Assembly (NCBI GenBank): GCA_036365145.1
Contig: JAEOAD010000034.1
Coordinates: 14,041,501-14,105,500, forward strand
Direction: 5' to 3'
From: Orientallactaga sibirica
Taxonomy: Eukaryota; Chordata; Mammalia; Rodentia; Dipodidae
Length of the DNA stretch: 64,000 nt
In this document: piece after piece, positions 46,575 to 59,169 of the stretch
Position numbering within the stretch: position 1 is the first letter of the stretch
Layout of the letters: each line of letters begins with the position of its first letter
Position numbers and translations under genes: made by a program
Notes under the pieces: generated by a model
The model's database searches: none
Told to the model about the DNA's origin: nothing
Seen by the model: the letters and a program-made list of their open reading frames with translations, nothing else

Positions 46575-46973
46575 AGTTCTGTTTTTATTAAAGTAAATAC
46601 AAACAAGAGATCACATCAATGCAGGAAATCACACAAATAAATCTTCCCTTTTTCTACTATAAACAAAATGAAGAAGATTACACAGTTGCAAATAACTTTA
46701 TAAAGTGACCAGTAGGTTGTATAATGTTATAAAAAGAAGCATTTAACATATTAAGGAACAAATCATTAAAGACATTTTTATGCTTTATTTTGTCAGTTTG
46801 ATTAGTGGAAACACCCTAAGGCTTTTAAAGTTTTATTTTAAAATCACTATACAAAATGTTCTATTGACCTTTTAGAAAACAGTTGAGTTATAGATTAGTG
46901 GCCATATTTAAAGATTCCTCTGTCAGCAGATTTTATATTGCTTGGCATAACAGATTATGCCTTTTCTCCCCAG

Positions 46974-47064
46974 ATACAATGACTATATTACCAGTAACAA
47001 AGCCGGAAATTCGGAGCTACTTTCCAGAGAGCTGGTTATGGGAAGTTCATCATGTTGCCAAAAG
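46974..47064 (+). CDS. C5: C5 exon 18: start of C5b alpha' chain
   Basis: 91 nt. Reads [20 protein letters not shown] then [11 protein letters not shown]. It follows the C5a cleavage point and returns to MG6 after the anaphylatoxin insertion. The [13 protein letters not shown] motif is one of the most conserved in C3/C4/C5. The acceptor is gccttttctccccag and the donor gtatca. Confidence 0.97.
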
Positions 47065-47429
47065 GTATCATATGTCCTTGATGTTCCACTGAAAGAAATG
47101 TGGAAAATGCAAATATGGCCAAAAGTCTGAACACAACCAATTTCTCTGTGGTTAAGTTGATCCTACTATTGGGTTAAAATTTATTTTGCTGTTTGTTTTG
47201 TTCAATGTACTTTTCTATGATAATTGGGTGCAGAACAGTGTTAATTATTGATAGAAGGGTCCTCTTCCATTTAATTTCATTTTACCTCAATATGCATTTG
47301 CTATACGTACTTATATACTGTATGCCATATTGTACAGCTAATCTGAAAATATCCATACTATAAAATAGACATGGTATGGAGGTTTGAATGTAAAAAACAG
47401 CTAAGATGAAACTTCCCCTTAAAACTGTA

Positions 47430-47945
47430 AACTAGTGCCAGGTATGGTGGCACTAACCTTTAATCCCAGCACTTGGGAGGCAGAGGTAGTCAGATGATTG
47501 TGAGTTTGAGGCCACCCTGAGACAAAAACACCCACAAAAAACTGTAAGCTGAACTCAGCTCTTGTCCTTCCATAAACGGCTTTTAATCCAGGATTTTATC
47601 CTAGCAATGAGAATGTAACTGATACACATGGGTAAAGGAAAATAAAGGTTATTCTCTTGTTAAAGCCTTTAGTTTACACATACAAATTGAATGTCTTCCT
47701 ATAGCAGGCATTGAAAACCATGATAAGGAATCCTGAGCCCCTACCGCATAGTTTCCTTAGCAAGCTCCAACCGCTGGCTTTCCAATGGTGCAGCAGAGCT
47801 GTCAGTAGTTTCTTTGTCCATTCTCTTATGTCTTTCAGTTTTTTTTTTTTTTTTTTAATGAGGTTGGGTCTTACTCTAGCCCAGGCTGACCTGGACCTCA
47901 GTCTATAGTCCCAGGCTGGCCTCAAACTCAGTGATCCTTTTAGTT
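47430..47945. repeat. B1 (+) and truncated B1 (-)
   Basis: 47430-47535 (aggtatggtggcactaacct) in sense; 47838-47945 antisense (ggttgggtcttactctagcc), lacking its 5' half. Confidence 0.8.
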
Positions 47946-48134
47946 CCCCTTCCATACTGTTGTCCATTTCATCTGACATTGCTCTTTGGCTAGCACTTCT
48001 GCTAAAATTTTCCAGTACTATGCCTCCTTCAACAAGCATGGGCTTAACTACCCTCTCAACTAACTGTGTTGCATCCATCACATAGTATTGTAGTGGCCTG
48101 TCTGCTTGACCATCTTCTATATTAAAATGTAAAT

Positions 48135-48290
48135 ACTACCATGTGTGGTAGCGCACACCTTTAATCCTAGCACTTGGGAGGCAGAGGTAGGAGGAATGAT
48201 GTGAGTTCGAGGCCAGCCTGAGACTACATAGTGAATTCCAGGTCAGCCTAGAGCTAGATACTACCTTGAAAAAACAAACAAAAAAATGTA
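48135..48290 (+). repeat. B1 SINE
   Basis: accatgtgtggtagcgcaca to actaccttgaaaaaaca. Downstream 48350-48540 has L2-like scraps. Confidence 0.92.
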
Positions 48291-48714
48291 AATACTTCTA
48301 AGGCAAAACCAAGTTCAGACTGATGTTTTATATCTAAGACCTGGCCTAGGATCTTGTGTGTAGAAGCATTGATATATATGGATTGAATGAATGAACTCTT
48401 AATGCCTTATTAGTACAGTTATTACAGTGAAATGCAACTTATCTACTGAACTCTCTTCCAGGAGATTGTAAGCTGATTGAGAGTATAAGTGCTCTTTACT
48501 TGATACTGTACATCATAAAAAGTTAGTAGACTATTGTCCACTATTAGATATATAAATTAGCTATATAAATAAATATTTATAATTTCTATATAGATAAATT
48601 AGCTACATAAATAAACAAGCTTGGTCATAAACATAGTTTCAAGATAAATCATTTGTCATGAGTAGTGTTAAGATGGATTACTCCTCTATCTTAGCCCAGT
48701 TTTTAAAATTTTAT

Positions 48715-48742
48715 GAAGCATTTTATTTATTTATTTGCAAGC

Positions 48743-48774
<32 letters not shown>

Positions 48775-48920
48775 TGGAAGTTCCAGGACCTCAAGCCACT
48801 GCAAAAAAAACTCCAGATGTATGTGCTACTTTGTGCTTTATGTGGGTACTGGGGAATCAAAACCAGGTCATTAGGCTTTGTAGACAAGTGCCTTAACTGC
48901 TGAGTCATCTCTCCAGGCCC
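48715..48920 (-). repeat. B2-like SINE
   Basis: (AG)n then antisense body; ends gagtcatctctccaggccc. Confidence 0.9.
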
Positions 48921-49184
48921 CTGTCTTGGCTCAAAATAGCAGTGAACATGGTTTTTCTTTGTTTTATGTGCTCTAACTTTAGAATTTCAAATACTCACCT
49001 CACAGGCACAATGTCTAAAGACCCAGGGTAGGTAGGACAGTTTCTGAGTTTACGTTTCTTGATAAGTTTCTTGATATAATTTTGCCATATGAATTTTTCT
49101 TTCTTCCAAAGCAGCTTAAAGCCAAAATTTTGCCCAGTTGAGTAATGTTTCAGTGTACTTGAATATCAATATTTTGACTTCCAG

Positions 49185-49258
49185 AAACCAGTTACAGCTT
49201 GTGCTGCCTGATTCTTTAACTACCTGGGAAATTCAAGGTGTTGGCATTTCAAATAGTG
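49185..49258 (+). CDS. C5: C5 exon 19: MG6/MG7
   Basis: 74 nt. Completes Arg, then [20 protein letters not shown] and ISNS plus one base of glycine. [16 protein letters not shown] is strongly conserved in the family. The acceptor is ttttgacttccag and the donor gtaaga. Confidence 0.97.
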
Positions 49259-49965
49259 GTAAGAAATCATAACTGATATACTCATGTAAGGAGTAATTTA
49301 ATTAGCAAAGATGTAATTCTTTGTTATTGTGTGTTTAGTTTACCCAGGATGAAAGTGACATAATTTTTAATTACTATTTATGTATTATCAAAACACTTAG
49401 ATGTACCCACATCTTTGAACCCATTGATTTCTTCTTTTGCTCTTCCAGTCACTTTCATTTCATAAGGGATGGAGTCAAGCCTCAATTTTCTTTCACTTTT
49501 CGCAGTGACTGAGACTTGAGCATGGTTAGAAACAAACACATGACTCTTGGGCTTATGTCCTTTTGTGGTGACATAGTGCAAGTACTTTATAAAGAACTTC
49601 TGGGTTAGTTTCATTTGTTCGATATTTTTACTTTCACAAAATCTTGGCTTTCATGATCAAAACCTTTACTCATCAAATGGCACCAATAATAAGTATCTTA
49701 AAAGATTGATACTTTGATTAATAAGCATTCTCATACTTTAAATGGAATTAGATACTTGGTGAACAAATGAATTTTTCTGTTAATTCCTACAATTATAAAG
49801 ATCAATGAACAGAAAAGTCAAGCACAAGTTTGACAAAGGCTACAAGAAAATATGGCTTCATATTCATTGTTCCTTGAAGTCAAGCAAATGTGAGACATTT
49901 CCATACTGACAAAACATGATGAGAATCCCCTAATGTGCCCTGTCTTGCTGTTCTTTGGGCTAAAG
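49259..49965. other. Intron 19 unique sequence
   Basis: No repeat or RNA gene recognised. Short antisense frames here are uninterpretable. Confidence 0.45.
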
Positions 49966-50105
49966 GAATATGTGTGGCTGATACGCTCAAGGCAAAAGTG
50001 TTCAAAGATGTCTTCCTGGAAATGAACATACCCTATTCTATTGTGCGAGGGGAACAGGTCCAGCTGAAAGGAACTGTTTACAACTATAAGACATTTGATA
50101 TGGAT
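49966..50105 (+). CDS. C5: C5 exon 20: MG7
   Basis: 140 nt. Completes Gly, then [40 protein letters not shown] and KTFDMD. The acceptor is ttctttgggctaaag, where the pyrimidine tract is set back from the AG. The donor gtgagt at 50106 gives phase 0. The last residues (KTFDMD) differ from human RTSGMQ. Confidence 0.95.
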
Positions 50106-50939
50106 GTGAGTAGTTATTTCTGGTATGTTAGAATAAATGGGACAAAAGTAACATTCCCTATTTTTTGAGAATATGTTATTAGAATAATTATGATAACCAC
50201 AAGCATTAGAAGTCACCTCAGTTCAGCAACATAAGCCATGCACATACAATGAATATTGTCCAAGCAGTACACAGAGGGGTGCAGAAAGGAGGAAGGGATT
50301 GGACAGTGTTCATGCAGTTCTGATCTGAAGAAGAATGTGGAGATGACAATCGAGGTGCTGAGGAGGTCCTGAGAAGGGTGAAGTCACATGTAGTTCATGT
50401 GAGCTCCTTGGTCCTCTTGACTCTAACAACCCTTGTCTTTGCTCACTTTAGTCATCCATACTCACCTTTTCTTGGTGTTTTATTCGCATCCTCTTTGAAA
50501 TCTTACTTTCAAAATCCCATCATTAAGCCACAGCCTCCTTTTCTAACTCATTACACCCTAAAACTTCCACAGCACCAGCTCTACAGCTCCATGGAAACCT
50601 CCAATCTCTTGACTCAGTAACTTTTCTATTATCCTTTGACTTCTTTTTTTTTTTTCTCTCCTTGAGTGGTAGAATTCATGAACCATCACGTAACCACGCT
50701 GACCAAAATTACACCACCTTGTCTGATTCTTCCTCGTTCCAGAGTCCAAGCTGTCAAAACACCATCCAGAATGAGACCCAACCACTGACCACCATTTGTC
50801 TTTTCTTTGCCAGCATACCTCTATAGAGAATTATACATCAGGCTGACAGATTGCATTTGGTAATCACTATTATAAGACTTTAGATGGGCTGGAGTTGAAC
50901 TAACAGTGATTCTCCTCCTTACCTCTTCCTCCTCCTCTT
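50106..50939. other. Intron 20, first part
   Basis: Mostly unique. 50400-50870 has a pyrimidine-rich, L2-like composition (cccttgtctttgctcacttt) but no firm assignment. Confidence 0.4.
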
Positions 50940-51360
50940 CTTCTTTTTTTGTTTGTTTGTTTTCTTAAGATAGGGTCTCACTCTAGCCCAGGCTGACCTG
51001 GAATTCACTATGTAGTCTTAGGGTGGTCTTGAACTCATGGCGATCCTCCTACTTCTGCCTCCCAAGTGTGATCCTCCTACTTCTGACTCCCAAGAGCACC
51101 ACCACACCTGGCTTGTTCAGTTGCTTTTTAGCTTTCGCTGGGTTCCTGGGAGTCTTTTCTGTGTGTAGTTTCAAGATTTCATCAGGGTTTGAGCAAAGAA
51201 CCTGCACACTTGGAGTGCCTTTGCTTCTCAGGTGTGGTGACTGACTCATATTCTGTCCTCTGTCCTGGAAGCTGAGAGGCTGCTGGCGTGCCCATCTCTG
51301 TCTGTCTTCCTCTCCCTCTCTCTCTATCTCTCTCTGTGTGTCTCTCTCTTAAAAAAAAGT
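50940..51360. repeat. B1 (-) and tail of second-subfamily SINE (+)
   Basis: Antisense B1 50945-51115 with a small internal duplication (gatcctcctacttctg twice, 51041 and 51069). 51260-51350 is the 3' part of a second-subfamily SINE (gaggctgctggcgtgcccat). Confidence 0.8.
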
Positions 51361-51704
51361 TTTTATAATGAGATTATGTTGATTTTTGTCAAATGACTCA
51401 TCTGTCTTCTTTTTACCACCCTGCCTCTGCTATGCTGGGGGAACCACTGGTCTCAGAGTAACCCACAGTCTTCGGTAGCTCTTGCCCTACCCAGTTTTGT
51501 GGGTGGTTTCCCAAGAAGGTGGTTAATTAGGAGAAGGAACTTTACATTTTTGAGAAATTCCTCAAGATCAGTTATTGAATGTGGGCATTCTCTCAAGCTG
51601 ATGTGCCAAATTTATTCTAGATTTGATGGATTTATTCTTTGGGATATATTTCTTGCTTTTGTCAGTTAACCAGATTGAAGATGAAAAACTATTCAGTATG
51701 TGAG

Positions 51705-51830
51705 CCAGAAATCAGCACTATCACTCTTTTCATTACAAAGATGAGGAACAGAAGAGCACAGAGAGGTCACATGACCTGTTCTGGTAACACAGTTCATAAG
51801 AGAACCAAGATTTAAATGTAGGTCACCCTA
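51705..51830 (-). repeat. MIR SINE
   Basis: tcattacaaagatgaggaac, agcacagagaggtcacatga, gaaccaagatttaaatgtag: antisense MIR. Confidence 0.65.
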
Positions 51831-52042
51831 GAAACAATTATTGTTATAAAATAAGGTATGTGTGTAAAGCTAGCAAGATTGGAAATGTAAATTGGAGACA
51901 TATTGGACAGGCCTTTTAGTGGGTGAAGATAAAATTTTTAGTTGTTATCAAACCATCACTTATTGTATATCAGAGGCTGAGGTGAAAGATACAGATAAGA
52001 CACTAAGTAGCTAAACCTGAGGTTCCCACTAAAATACATACA

Positions 52043-52352
52043 CGGGGCTAGGGAGATGGTTTAGGGGGTAAAGTTGCTTAGACTTAATTCAGTGGACAAC
52101 ATTCTAAGGAAGGTATGACCACTCTGAGTGAGTGCTGAGGTTTTCTTTTAAATAATTTTATTTATTAATTTGCATGGAGAGGGAGAGAGAGAATATAGGC
52201 ATGTCAGGGCCTACTTCCACTGCAAATGAACTTTATACACATATACCACTTTGTGCATCTGGCTTTATGTGGGTACTGAGGAATCAAACACAGGCTGTCA
52301 GGCTTTGCAAGTAAGTGCCTTTAACCGCTGAGCCATCTCTCCAGTCCCTAAC
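52043..52352. repeat. B2-like head fragment (+) and B2-like SINE (-)
   Basis: ggggctagggagatggttta (52043-52090) and an antisense copy 52140-52350 ending gccatctctccagtccc. Confidence 0.82.
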
Positions 52353-52607
52353 GCTGAGTTTTCCATATATTCCTTGACATGATTAAGCTTCACAGCATCT
52401 CATGTATCTGCAGGAAATCTGCAAGAAGCTTTCTCACATGCCTTAGAACCTAAGGGGTTACCCTGACATTGCTAACACACCAGGGAGAGTTTGTGTAGAG
52501 ATAAGCATAGCTGAAGGAAAATTCTCTTAGAAATGGTATTTTTTCTTCATAAAATATGTGTCTCAAATGATGATTATTCTGATATGATTCTTCACTCAAT
52601 ATTTCAG

Positions 52608-52835
52608 TTCTGTGTTAAAGTGTCTACTGTGGAGGGTATCTGCACGTCGGGAAGCCTAGTCGTTGGTCATCAAGCAACAAAGTCCTCCAGATGTGTGCGT
52701 CAGAGAGTGGAGGGCTCCTCCAGTCACTTGGTGACCTTCAGCGTGCTTCCCCTGGAAATTGGCCTCCACAGCATCAACTTCTCACTGGAGACTCCATTTA
52801 AAAGTGAAATCTTAGTAAAAACATTACGAGTGGTG
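52608..52835 (+). CDS. C5: C5 exon 21: MG7
   Basis: 228 nt, 76 codons. Reads [20 protein letters not shown], then [37 protein letters not shown] and [15 protein letters not shown] keeps the N-glycosylation sequon used at Asn911 in human C5. The acceptor is actcaatatttcag and the donor gtaaga. The open frame extends upstream into intron 20 with no function. Confidence 0.96.
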
Positions 52836-53059
52836 GTAAGAAAAACATGGTTCTTTTAAAAATAACTTTTTTCTGGAAAAATATTATCAACAACTTATGT
52901 AAATAATTTGGTTTGGAGTAGGAAGCAAGGAAGAGAAATGATCGTGTAAACTAACAGTTGAGGAATCTGGATGGAAGTGTTCCCAGATTATTTTTATTAT
53001 GATTACAATTTTTCTCAGCCTAAAATTATGCTTATAATTTTTATAAAAGAATAACACTT

Positions 53060-53275
53060 GGGCTAGAGAGATGGCTTAGCAGTTAAGGCGCCTGCCTACA
53101 AAGCCAAAGGGCCAAGGTTCAATTCCCCATGACCCATGTAAGCTAGATACACAAGGTGGCACATGTGTCTGGAGTTCATCTGCAGTGGCTGGAGGTCCTA
53201 GCATGCCCATCCTCTCTCTTGCTATCTGCCTCTTTCTCAATAAATAAATAAATAAATAAAAATAAAATATTAAAA
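53060..53275 (+). repeat. B2-like SINE
   Basis: gggctagagagatggcttag head, aaataaataaataaata tail. Confidence 0.93.
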
Positions 53276-53905
53276 TCATTTATTAAAAAAGAATAACACT
53301 ACTTATTCTAGAAAACAAGAATATTATCAAAGAAAGAAAGTCACCAGTAATCCCCATACTGAGAGAGATTCTCTATTTTAACAATTGAGGAGTGCCTATC
53401 TTTTGCGACACCTCCTCCAACCCTGACAAACACAGAAAGTGTATCTTGAGAAAAAGGGAAAATGGGGAGAAAAGCGGTATTGGAAAGAGGAGGAGGAATG
53501 AGCATCAACTAAAACAAGCTGTTTTTGAAAATGCTAGAATAAATGTTACCTAAATCTCTGTATGCCAACTAAAATAAAAGATGTGTGCCAGACATCGTGC
53601 AACAACTAAGATAACCATGGCACTTAAGGAACCTAGTCTAGAAATTTTTCCCTTTTGAAAATGAGTAAACAGGACAAAAAGAGGAAAACAGTAATTAATT
53701 AAGTGACATTGACCCCACAGTCTGTTGAGTTTCACACCATCAAGATTAAGGTTATCATGCAAGCCAATTTGAAACAACATTAATTTAAAATAAAATAATA
53801 TTCTTGCCAAGGGTTGCATGGATAGTTAATGATATATTAGCTCTCTCCAAAGCTTAATTGTTTGGATTCTCTTTTTAGCTATGCAGTTCACTTCAGTAAA
53901 CATAC
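53276..53905. other. Intron 21 unique sequence
   Basis: Nothing recognised. Confidence 0.4.
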
Positions 53906-54108
53906 AAAAAAAAAAAAAAAAAAAAAAAAAGAGGGCTGGGGAAATGGCTTAGTGGTTGAGGCGTTTGCCTGCGAAGCCCAAGGACCCTGGTTCGATTCCC
54001 CAGGACCCACATAAACCAGAGGCATCTGGTGTTCCTTTTCAGTGGCTGGAGGCCCTGGTGCATCTATTCTCTCTTTCTATTTGCCTCTTCCTCACTATCT
54101 CTCTCTAA

Positions 54109-54139
<31 letters not shown>

Positions 54140-54240
54140 ACAAACTTTTTTTAAAAAAATATGTATTGAGCTGGGCACAATGGAGGCAGGAGAATTGTAA
54201 GTTTAAGGACAACTTAACAAGTCACTGTAAAAAAAAAAAA
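53906..54240 (+). repeat. B2-like SINE behind poly-A, then B1 scrap
   Basis: A25 run 53906-53931, B2-like 53933-54150 ((AATA)n tail), B1 remnant 54172-54240. Confidence 0.85.
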
Positions 54241-54284
54241 GCTATTTTGAGTGGTTGGGGGCCATGTTCATGTCTATGTCTCCT

Positions 54285-54470
54285 TGCATAATGGTTTCAT
54301 GCATAGACTCTGAGCAGCTTCTTGGTTTTCTATCCTGGCTCCATGCTTCCTAGCAATTTTACAATGGACAAGTTACTTGATCTTTACTAGCTATGTCAGC
54401 TTCGAGTAATCATAGCGCCTATATCACAGATCTAATATTTACAAAAGATTCAGACCAATTATCTGATCCA
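54285..54470 (+). repeat. MIR SINE
   Basis: atagactctgagcagcttct, gacaagttacttgatcttta, tcgagtaatcatagcgccta: diverged sense MIR. Confidence 0.6.
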
Positions 54471-54514
54471 TAATAATATTTAGATAAGTGTTTGATCTCT
54501 ATGCAAATAGCCAA

Positions 54515-55080
54515 ACTGGGGAGATGTCTCAGTGCAAGCATGAGTACCTGAATTCAGATCCCCAGAGCCCACGTGAAAGCTGGACTCTGTGATGGGCTTC
54601 TGCAATCCCACTATGCTTAAGGTGAAAAGGAAGGCAGCTGTCCTGGCAATGCAGCAGTGAACAGTGAGAGACCCTGTTTCAATTAAGGTGGAAGGTGAGG
54701 ACCAATGTGATACCCCAAATTGTCCTCTTATGTCCATTCATCCCCACACAGACACATATGCACACACATCACATACATACACACATTCCCCCACATATTC
54801 ATGTAGCCAAAAATCTTATCATTGCATGTGTGCATGTAAGCATTTACACAGAGCTTGCCTTTGCCAGAGAAAAAAGATTTTTATTATTTATTTTTTTATT
54901 TTATTTTTATTTTATTTTATTTTATTTTATTTTTTTGGTTTTGGAGGTAGGGTTTCACTCTTGTCCAGGCTGACCTGGAATTAACAATGTAGTCTCAGGG
55001 TGGCCTCGAACTCACGGCAATCCTCCTACCTCTGCCTCCCGAGTGCTGGGATTAAAGGCATGCGCCACCATACCCGGCTA
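54515..55080. repeat. B4-like (+), (TTTTA)n and B1 (-)
   Basis: B4-like 54515-54790 with CA-rich end; ttttattttattttatttta 54888-54935; antisense B1 54936-55079 ending ccaccatacccggct. Exon 22 is 120 bp further. Confidence 0.83.
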
Positions 55081-55198
55081 AAAAGATATTTTTTTAATTG
55101 GGGAAGAAGCCTAGAAAAATAGTTGATCCAAGGAATACAAGTCATCTAAATATAATTATGTTTATAACTGAATGTTTTCTGCATTTTTTTAACTTCAG

Positions 55199-55259
55199 CC
55201 AGAAGGTGTCAAAAGGGAAAATTATGCTGGTGCTACTCTGGACCCAAATGGAATTTATG
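55199..55259 (+). CDS. C5: C5 exon 22: MG7/CUB junction
   Basis: Small 61-nt exon: [20 protein letters not shown] plus one base of glycine. The motif VVPEGVKRE across exons 21/22 marks the end of MG7. The acceptor is ttttttaacttcag and the donor gtagga. It is followed by the 5.7 kb intron 22. Confidence 0.95.
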
Positions 55260-56279
55260 GTAGGAAAAATGATTTTGAATTTTATGTGCTGTCTTTTGCA
55301 GAATAAATTAAAGAAATTAAGTGTATTCATAACTTAAAACACCATCTTTCAAAATGATATGCATATACAATGAAATATACCACCTTCTTAAATCATTGCC
55401 CTTCTGGATAACATTTGTTGTATTATAATGATTGAGACCAAAGATAATTCTATTATTTTTAAACATACATCATTAAAACACAAAACCAAAAAATTGCATG
55501 ACTTCCCTCATATATTGTACTCTATCCATCACAACAATTTGTAACATTTTATTGTATGCCCATCAATCCAAAGAACACCTGAGTAAAATCCATTTACATA
55601 ATTATTTAACATGCATCATTTGAGAACAGGCTAATTCTGATAAATCACCTTACAAATCCATTCCCCGTCACTCCTGTTTCTATGCTTTCCCCATAACTGA
55701 GAGATTGTGAATCTCCTCAATGTAATAACGGTGCAAACAGTTCAGTAATGAATCAAGGTCTAAATATAGTTTATATTATGAAATTTAAATGTGTTCCATT
55801 AGTAATTCTTTTCTTTTGAACAAGACATAGTGCTATCAATTTTATTAAACGGTTACAATTCATCTTACTATTTATCCATTCCTACAGTGATATAGAGGAA
55901 AAGCCATTTATCTACAAATGAAGACCAGTAGATTCAGTATCATTTCTTATAGGAAAGCAAAGTATTATTAATTTTTACCTTTTAAATCATATCAAATAAC
56001 ATACATGAATAATGAGGCATAAGAAGAAAAATCCATCCACGTGCATACATACTGTCTCTCATTTTCCTTCATGCATATCTCCTCACAAACGACCACTGTG
56101 AGTCTCAGATTCATTGTGTTCTTTGGTTTCTTCTCCATTTACCTCTGGTGCCTCCTACACCTACATTAACCTATGTTATTGCAAATAGCTTACAAAAAAA
56201 AAAAAAAAAAAAGCCACCTACTCTGCCTTACTTATCCGAGGTGTCAACACCAGGGTCATAAGATACTTGGTTTAGAAGA
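55260..56279. other. Intron 22, first 1 kb
   Basis: AT-rich unique sequence without a young repeat; A19 run near 56193. No ORF of note. Confidence 0.4.
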
Positions 56280-56925
56280 AATTCTAGTCTGAGGGCTGCG
56301 GAGATGGCTTAGTGAGTAAAGTGCTACCTGAGTTCAGATCCCCAGAGCCCATGTAAAAGGTCAGGTATTATGAGTATGCTTTTAATCCCGGATCTGGGGC
56401 TCACTGGCTAGCTAGTGTAGCAAAATCAGTGAGCTCCAGGTTCAATGAGAGACAGTGTCTCAGAAAATGAAACAGGGCTAGAGGAGATGGCTTAGTGGTT
56501 GAGGCACTTGCCTGTGATGCCTAAGGACCCAATTTCGATTCCCCAGTACCCATATAAGCCAGATGCAGAAGGTGGCACATGCATCTGGAATTTGTTTGCA
56601 GTGTCTAGAGGCCCTGGTGTGCCCATTCTCTCTGTCTCCTCTTTCTCTTTCCCTCCATCTCTCTCTCTCAAGTAAGTTAATTAATTTTTAAAATGAAGTA
56701 GGGAACAATTAAAGACAGCTGACATCAACCTCTTTCTACATGCACACACATGTACACACACATGCACTCACTCATATAACATGCATACCTGCATGCACCC
56801 CACATACATACACCAGAATTAAAAAATCAATTCTGAGAATGTAGCTCAGTGGTAGACTCCTTGCCTAGCATGAATAAGGCCCTGGATTCAATCCCCAATG
56901 CCAAAGGAAAAAAAAAAAAACCCAC
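56280..56925 (+). repeat. B4-like, B2-like and ID SINEs
   Basis: B4-like 56287-56465 (gagggctgcggagatggctt); B2-like 56474-56695 (tagaggagatggcttagtgg); CA-rich run; ID 56829-56925 (gaatgtagctcagtggtaga, ggattcaatccccaatgcca, A12). Confidence 0.85.
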
Positions 56926-57135
56926 GATGCTCTTTCTCAGCTTTGTAACATGATTTCTTTTCCTTTTCACCTTTGGCAACCGAGACTTAGGCAGCTCTAT
57001 TGCCTTCTAGAGAGCTAAACAGAGTTAGGGTGATAATTCTCTTTAGGTTCTTTCCAAGATATTATTAAGTGCTTCCAACATTTACATATTGAAATTGCTA
57101 TCCCCATATGATGCTTAATAGAATTCAGTTTTTAG

Positions 57136-57420
57136 GGCTGGAGAGATGGCTCAGCAGTTAAGGTGCTTGCCTGTGAAGCCTAAGGACCCTGGTTCAATTC
57201 CCCAGGACCCACGTAAGCCAGATACACAAGGTGGTGCATGCATATAGAGTTCATTTGCAGTGGCTAGAGGCCCTGGTGCACCCATTCTCTCTACCACACC
57301 CGGCACTGCTCTATGCATTATTAATTTAGAATATGGGCCTGGGAGTACAGCTCCATGGAAGAGGACTTGCCTAGTATGAGCAAGGCCCTACATTCAACCC
57401 CCACTATGCATATCTATGTA
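57136..57420 (+). repeat. B2-like and ID-like SINEs
   Basis: B2-like 57136-57292 truncated at cccattctctct; ID-like 57327-57410 (gggagtacagctccatggaa, attcaacccccact). Confidence 0.82.
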
Positions 57421-57551
57421 AATATTTACATAGATATGTGAAATGATTTTTTCAAGTCTCAGATGATGATCACCTATGGTTTTGTTAATTTTCTAGTCTC
57501 AGACTCCCTACACCATAAACAAAATGTGCTTGGATTAAAAATCCAGGAATG

Positions 57552-57815
57552 GCGGGCTGAAGAGATGGCTTAGCGGTTAAGGCACCTGCCTGCTGAGCCT
57601 AAGAACCCAGTTCCAATCTCCAGGTCCCACATTTAGCCAGATGCAAAATGACGCAAGGACGCAATGCTGCACTTGCCCACAAGGGGGCGCACACATCTGG
57701 ATTTCGTTTACAGCAGCTGAGAGACTGCTGGCACGCCCATTCTGTCTCCCTCTCCCTCTCTCTCTGTCTGTCTCTCTCTGTGTCTCTCTCTAAAAAATAA
57801 AAAATAAAAAAAAAT
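57552..57815 (+). repeat. B2-like SINE, second subfamily
   Basis: Complete sense copy: ggctgaagagatggcttagc, gccagatgcaaaatgacgca, cacaagggggcgcacacatc, long CT-rich run, aaaaataaaaaataaaaaaa tail. Confidence 0.93.
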
Positions 57816-57819
57816 CCAG

Positions 57820-58195
57820 GAATGGGACAGCTGGCTCAGAGAGCATACACATATGTAACCTCATTCTTCTACGATGCTGCTCTTCAAGATGCTTGTACTG
57901 TTTGCATTTCCAATAGCAGCCTATGTGATTCTCTTTGCTCTACACCCTCACCAACAGTCAATATCACTCCCCTTTCTACAATGTGACAATTTTGATGGGT
58001 ATAAAGTAGTCTCACTAATTTTTTTTAATTTAGATGATCCTTGTTATTCATATTATATTTATTAGCCATTATAGTCTGTCAATGCTTATTTCATATTTTT
58101 GTACCTTTTCCTATTTCTATTTGAAATTTCAATTTCTTCTTGATTTTTGTCTTAGATGTACTTTATTTTTTATTTTTTTATTACTTAAAAAAATT
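57820..58195 (-). repeat. L1-like fragment
   Basis: gtactgtttgcatttccaat, tacaccctcaccaacagtca, tttgatgggtataaagtagt recall antisense mammalian L1 ORF2 3' sequence. No intact frame. Confidence 0.55.
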
Positions 58196-58197
58196 TT

Positions 58198-58566
58198 TTG
58201 CTGGGCATGGTGGCACACACCTTTAATCCCAGCACTCGGGAGGCAGAGGTAGGAGGATCACCATGAGTTCGAGGCCACCCTGAGACTACAGAGTGAATTC
58301 CAGGTCAGCCTGGCCTAGAATGAGACCCTACCTCGAAAAATCAAAAAAAAATTTTTTTTATGAGTGAAAGAGAGAGAGAATTGGTGCTCCAGGGCATCTG
58401 GCCACTGCAATCAAACTCCAGATGCTATGCACCACCTTGTGCACATGCGTGACCTTATGTGCATATGACACCTTGTAAGTCTGGCTTTCATGGGCTCTGA
58501 GGAGTTGATCCTGGTCCTTAGGCATTGCAAGCAAGTGCCTTAACCTCTAAGGCATCTCTCCAGGCA
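58198..58566. repeat. B1 (+) and long-variant B2-like SINE (-)
   Basis: B1 58198-58345 (ttgctgggcatggtggcaca to accctacctcgaaaaatc); antisense B2-like 58351-58566 with the accttgtgcacatgcgtgac extra segment seen at 10386-10638. Confidence 0.92.
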
Positions 58567-59169
58567 TTGGATGTACTGTTCTAAGCCACAATAAATCTTA
58601 ATGAATTTTGAACAGTACTTATTTATCTGATATAGTCAAATCTATCATAATGTAATCTTATGGTTATTTTGAGAGAACTCTGAGAAATCTTCCTCTTCTC
58701 TTAGTTTACAAAAACATTGCTGGATTTTTCCCCATTGATTTTGTACATTTGACTTTCAAACGTTGTCTAGTCGACCTTTATAGGAAATGTCATAGTGGCT
58801 CCTTTATCATGCTTGGAGCAGGTGTTAACATTGACTACCATAGTTTCAAGTTTATAGCTTTCTCATCTGGTGGTAGAGTTGCCAAAAAGAACTAAAATAC
58901 TCAAGAGCATGAACTCAAAGTAGTACATGGAAAATCAATTGTAGATTTTCACAATCTTCCTGTAATAAGTGCTATAGAGTGAACATGAACTGGATGCCAG
59001 TTTCTTTATCTCTGTTATTTTTACTCTCTTGAAAATTCTTTGAGAAAAACCTCCATGTGACTAATGAGAAAACCGGGGCATACAAAGGTTGTGCCTTGCT
59101 TACTGTTTCATACATAGAAAGCTCTTTCTGAGCTCTATGCCCTGTTATCTCCACTCCAAACCTCTTTTT
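58567..59169. other. Intron 22 middle, unassigned
   Basis: Possibly more old L1 in the first 200 bp; otherwise nothing recognised. Confidence 0.35.

Noticed and set aside
47674..48081. 135-codon antisense frame in intron 18.
   Set aside because: Overlaps a B1 fragment, including its poly-A as a lysine run; no recognised domain.
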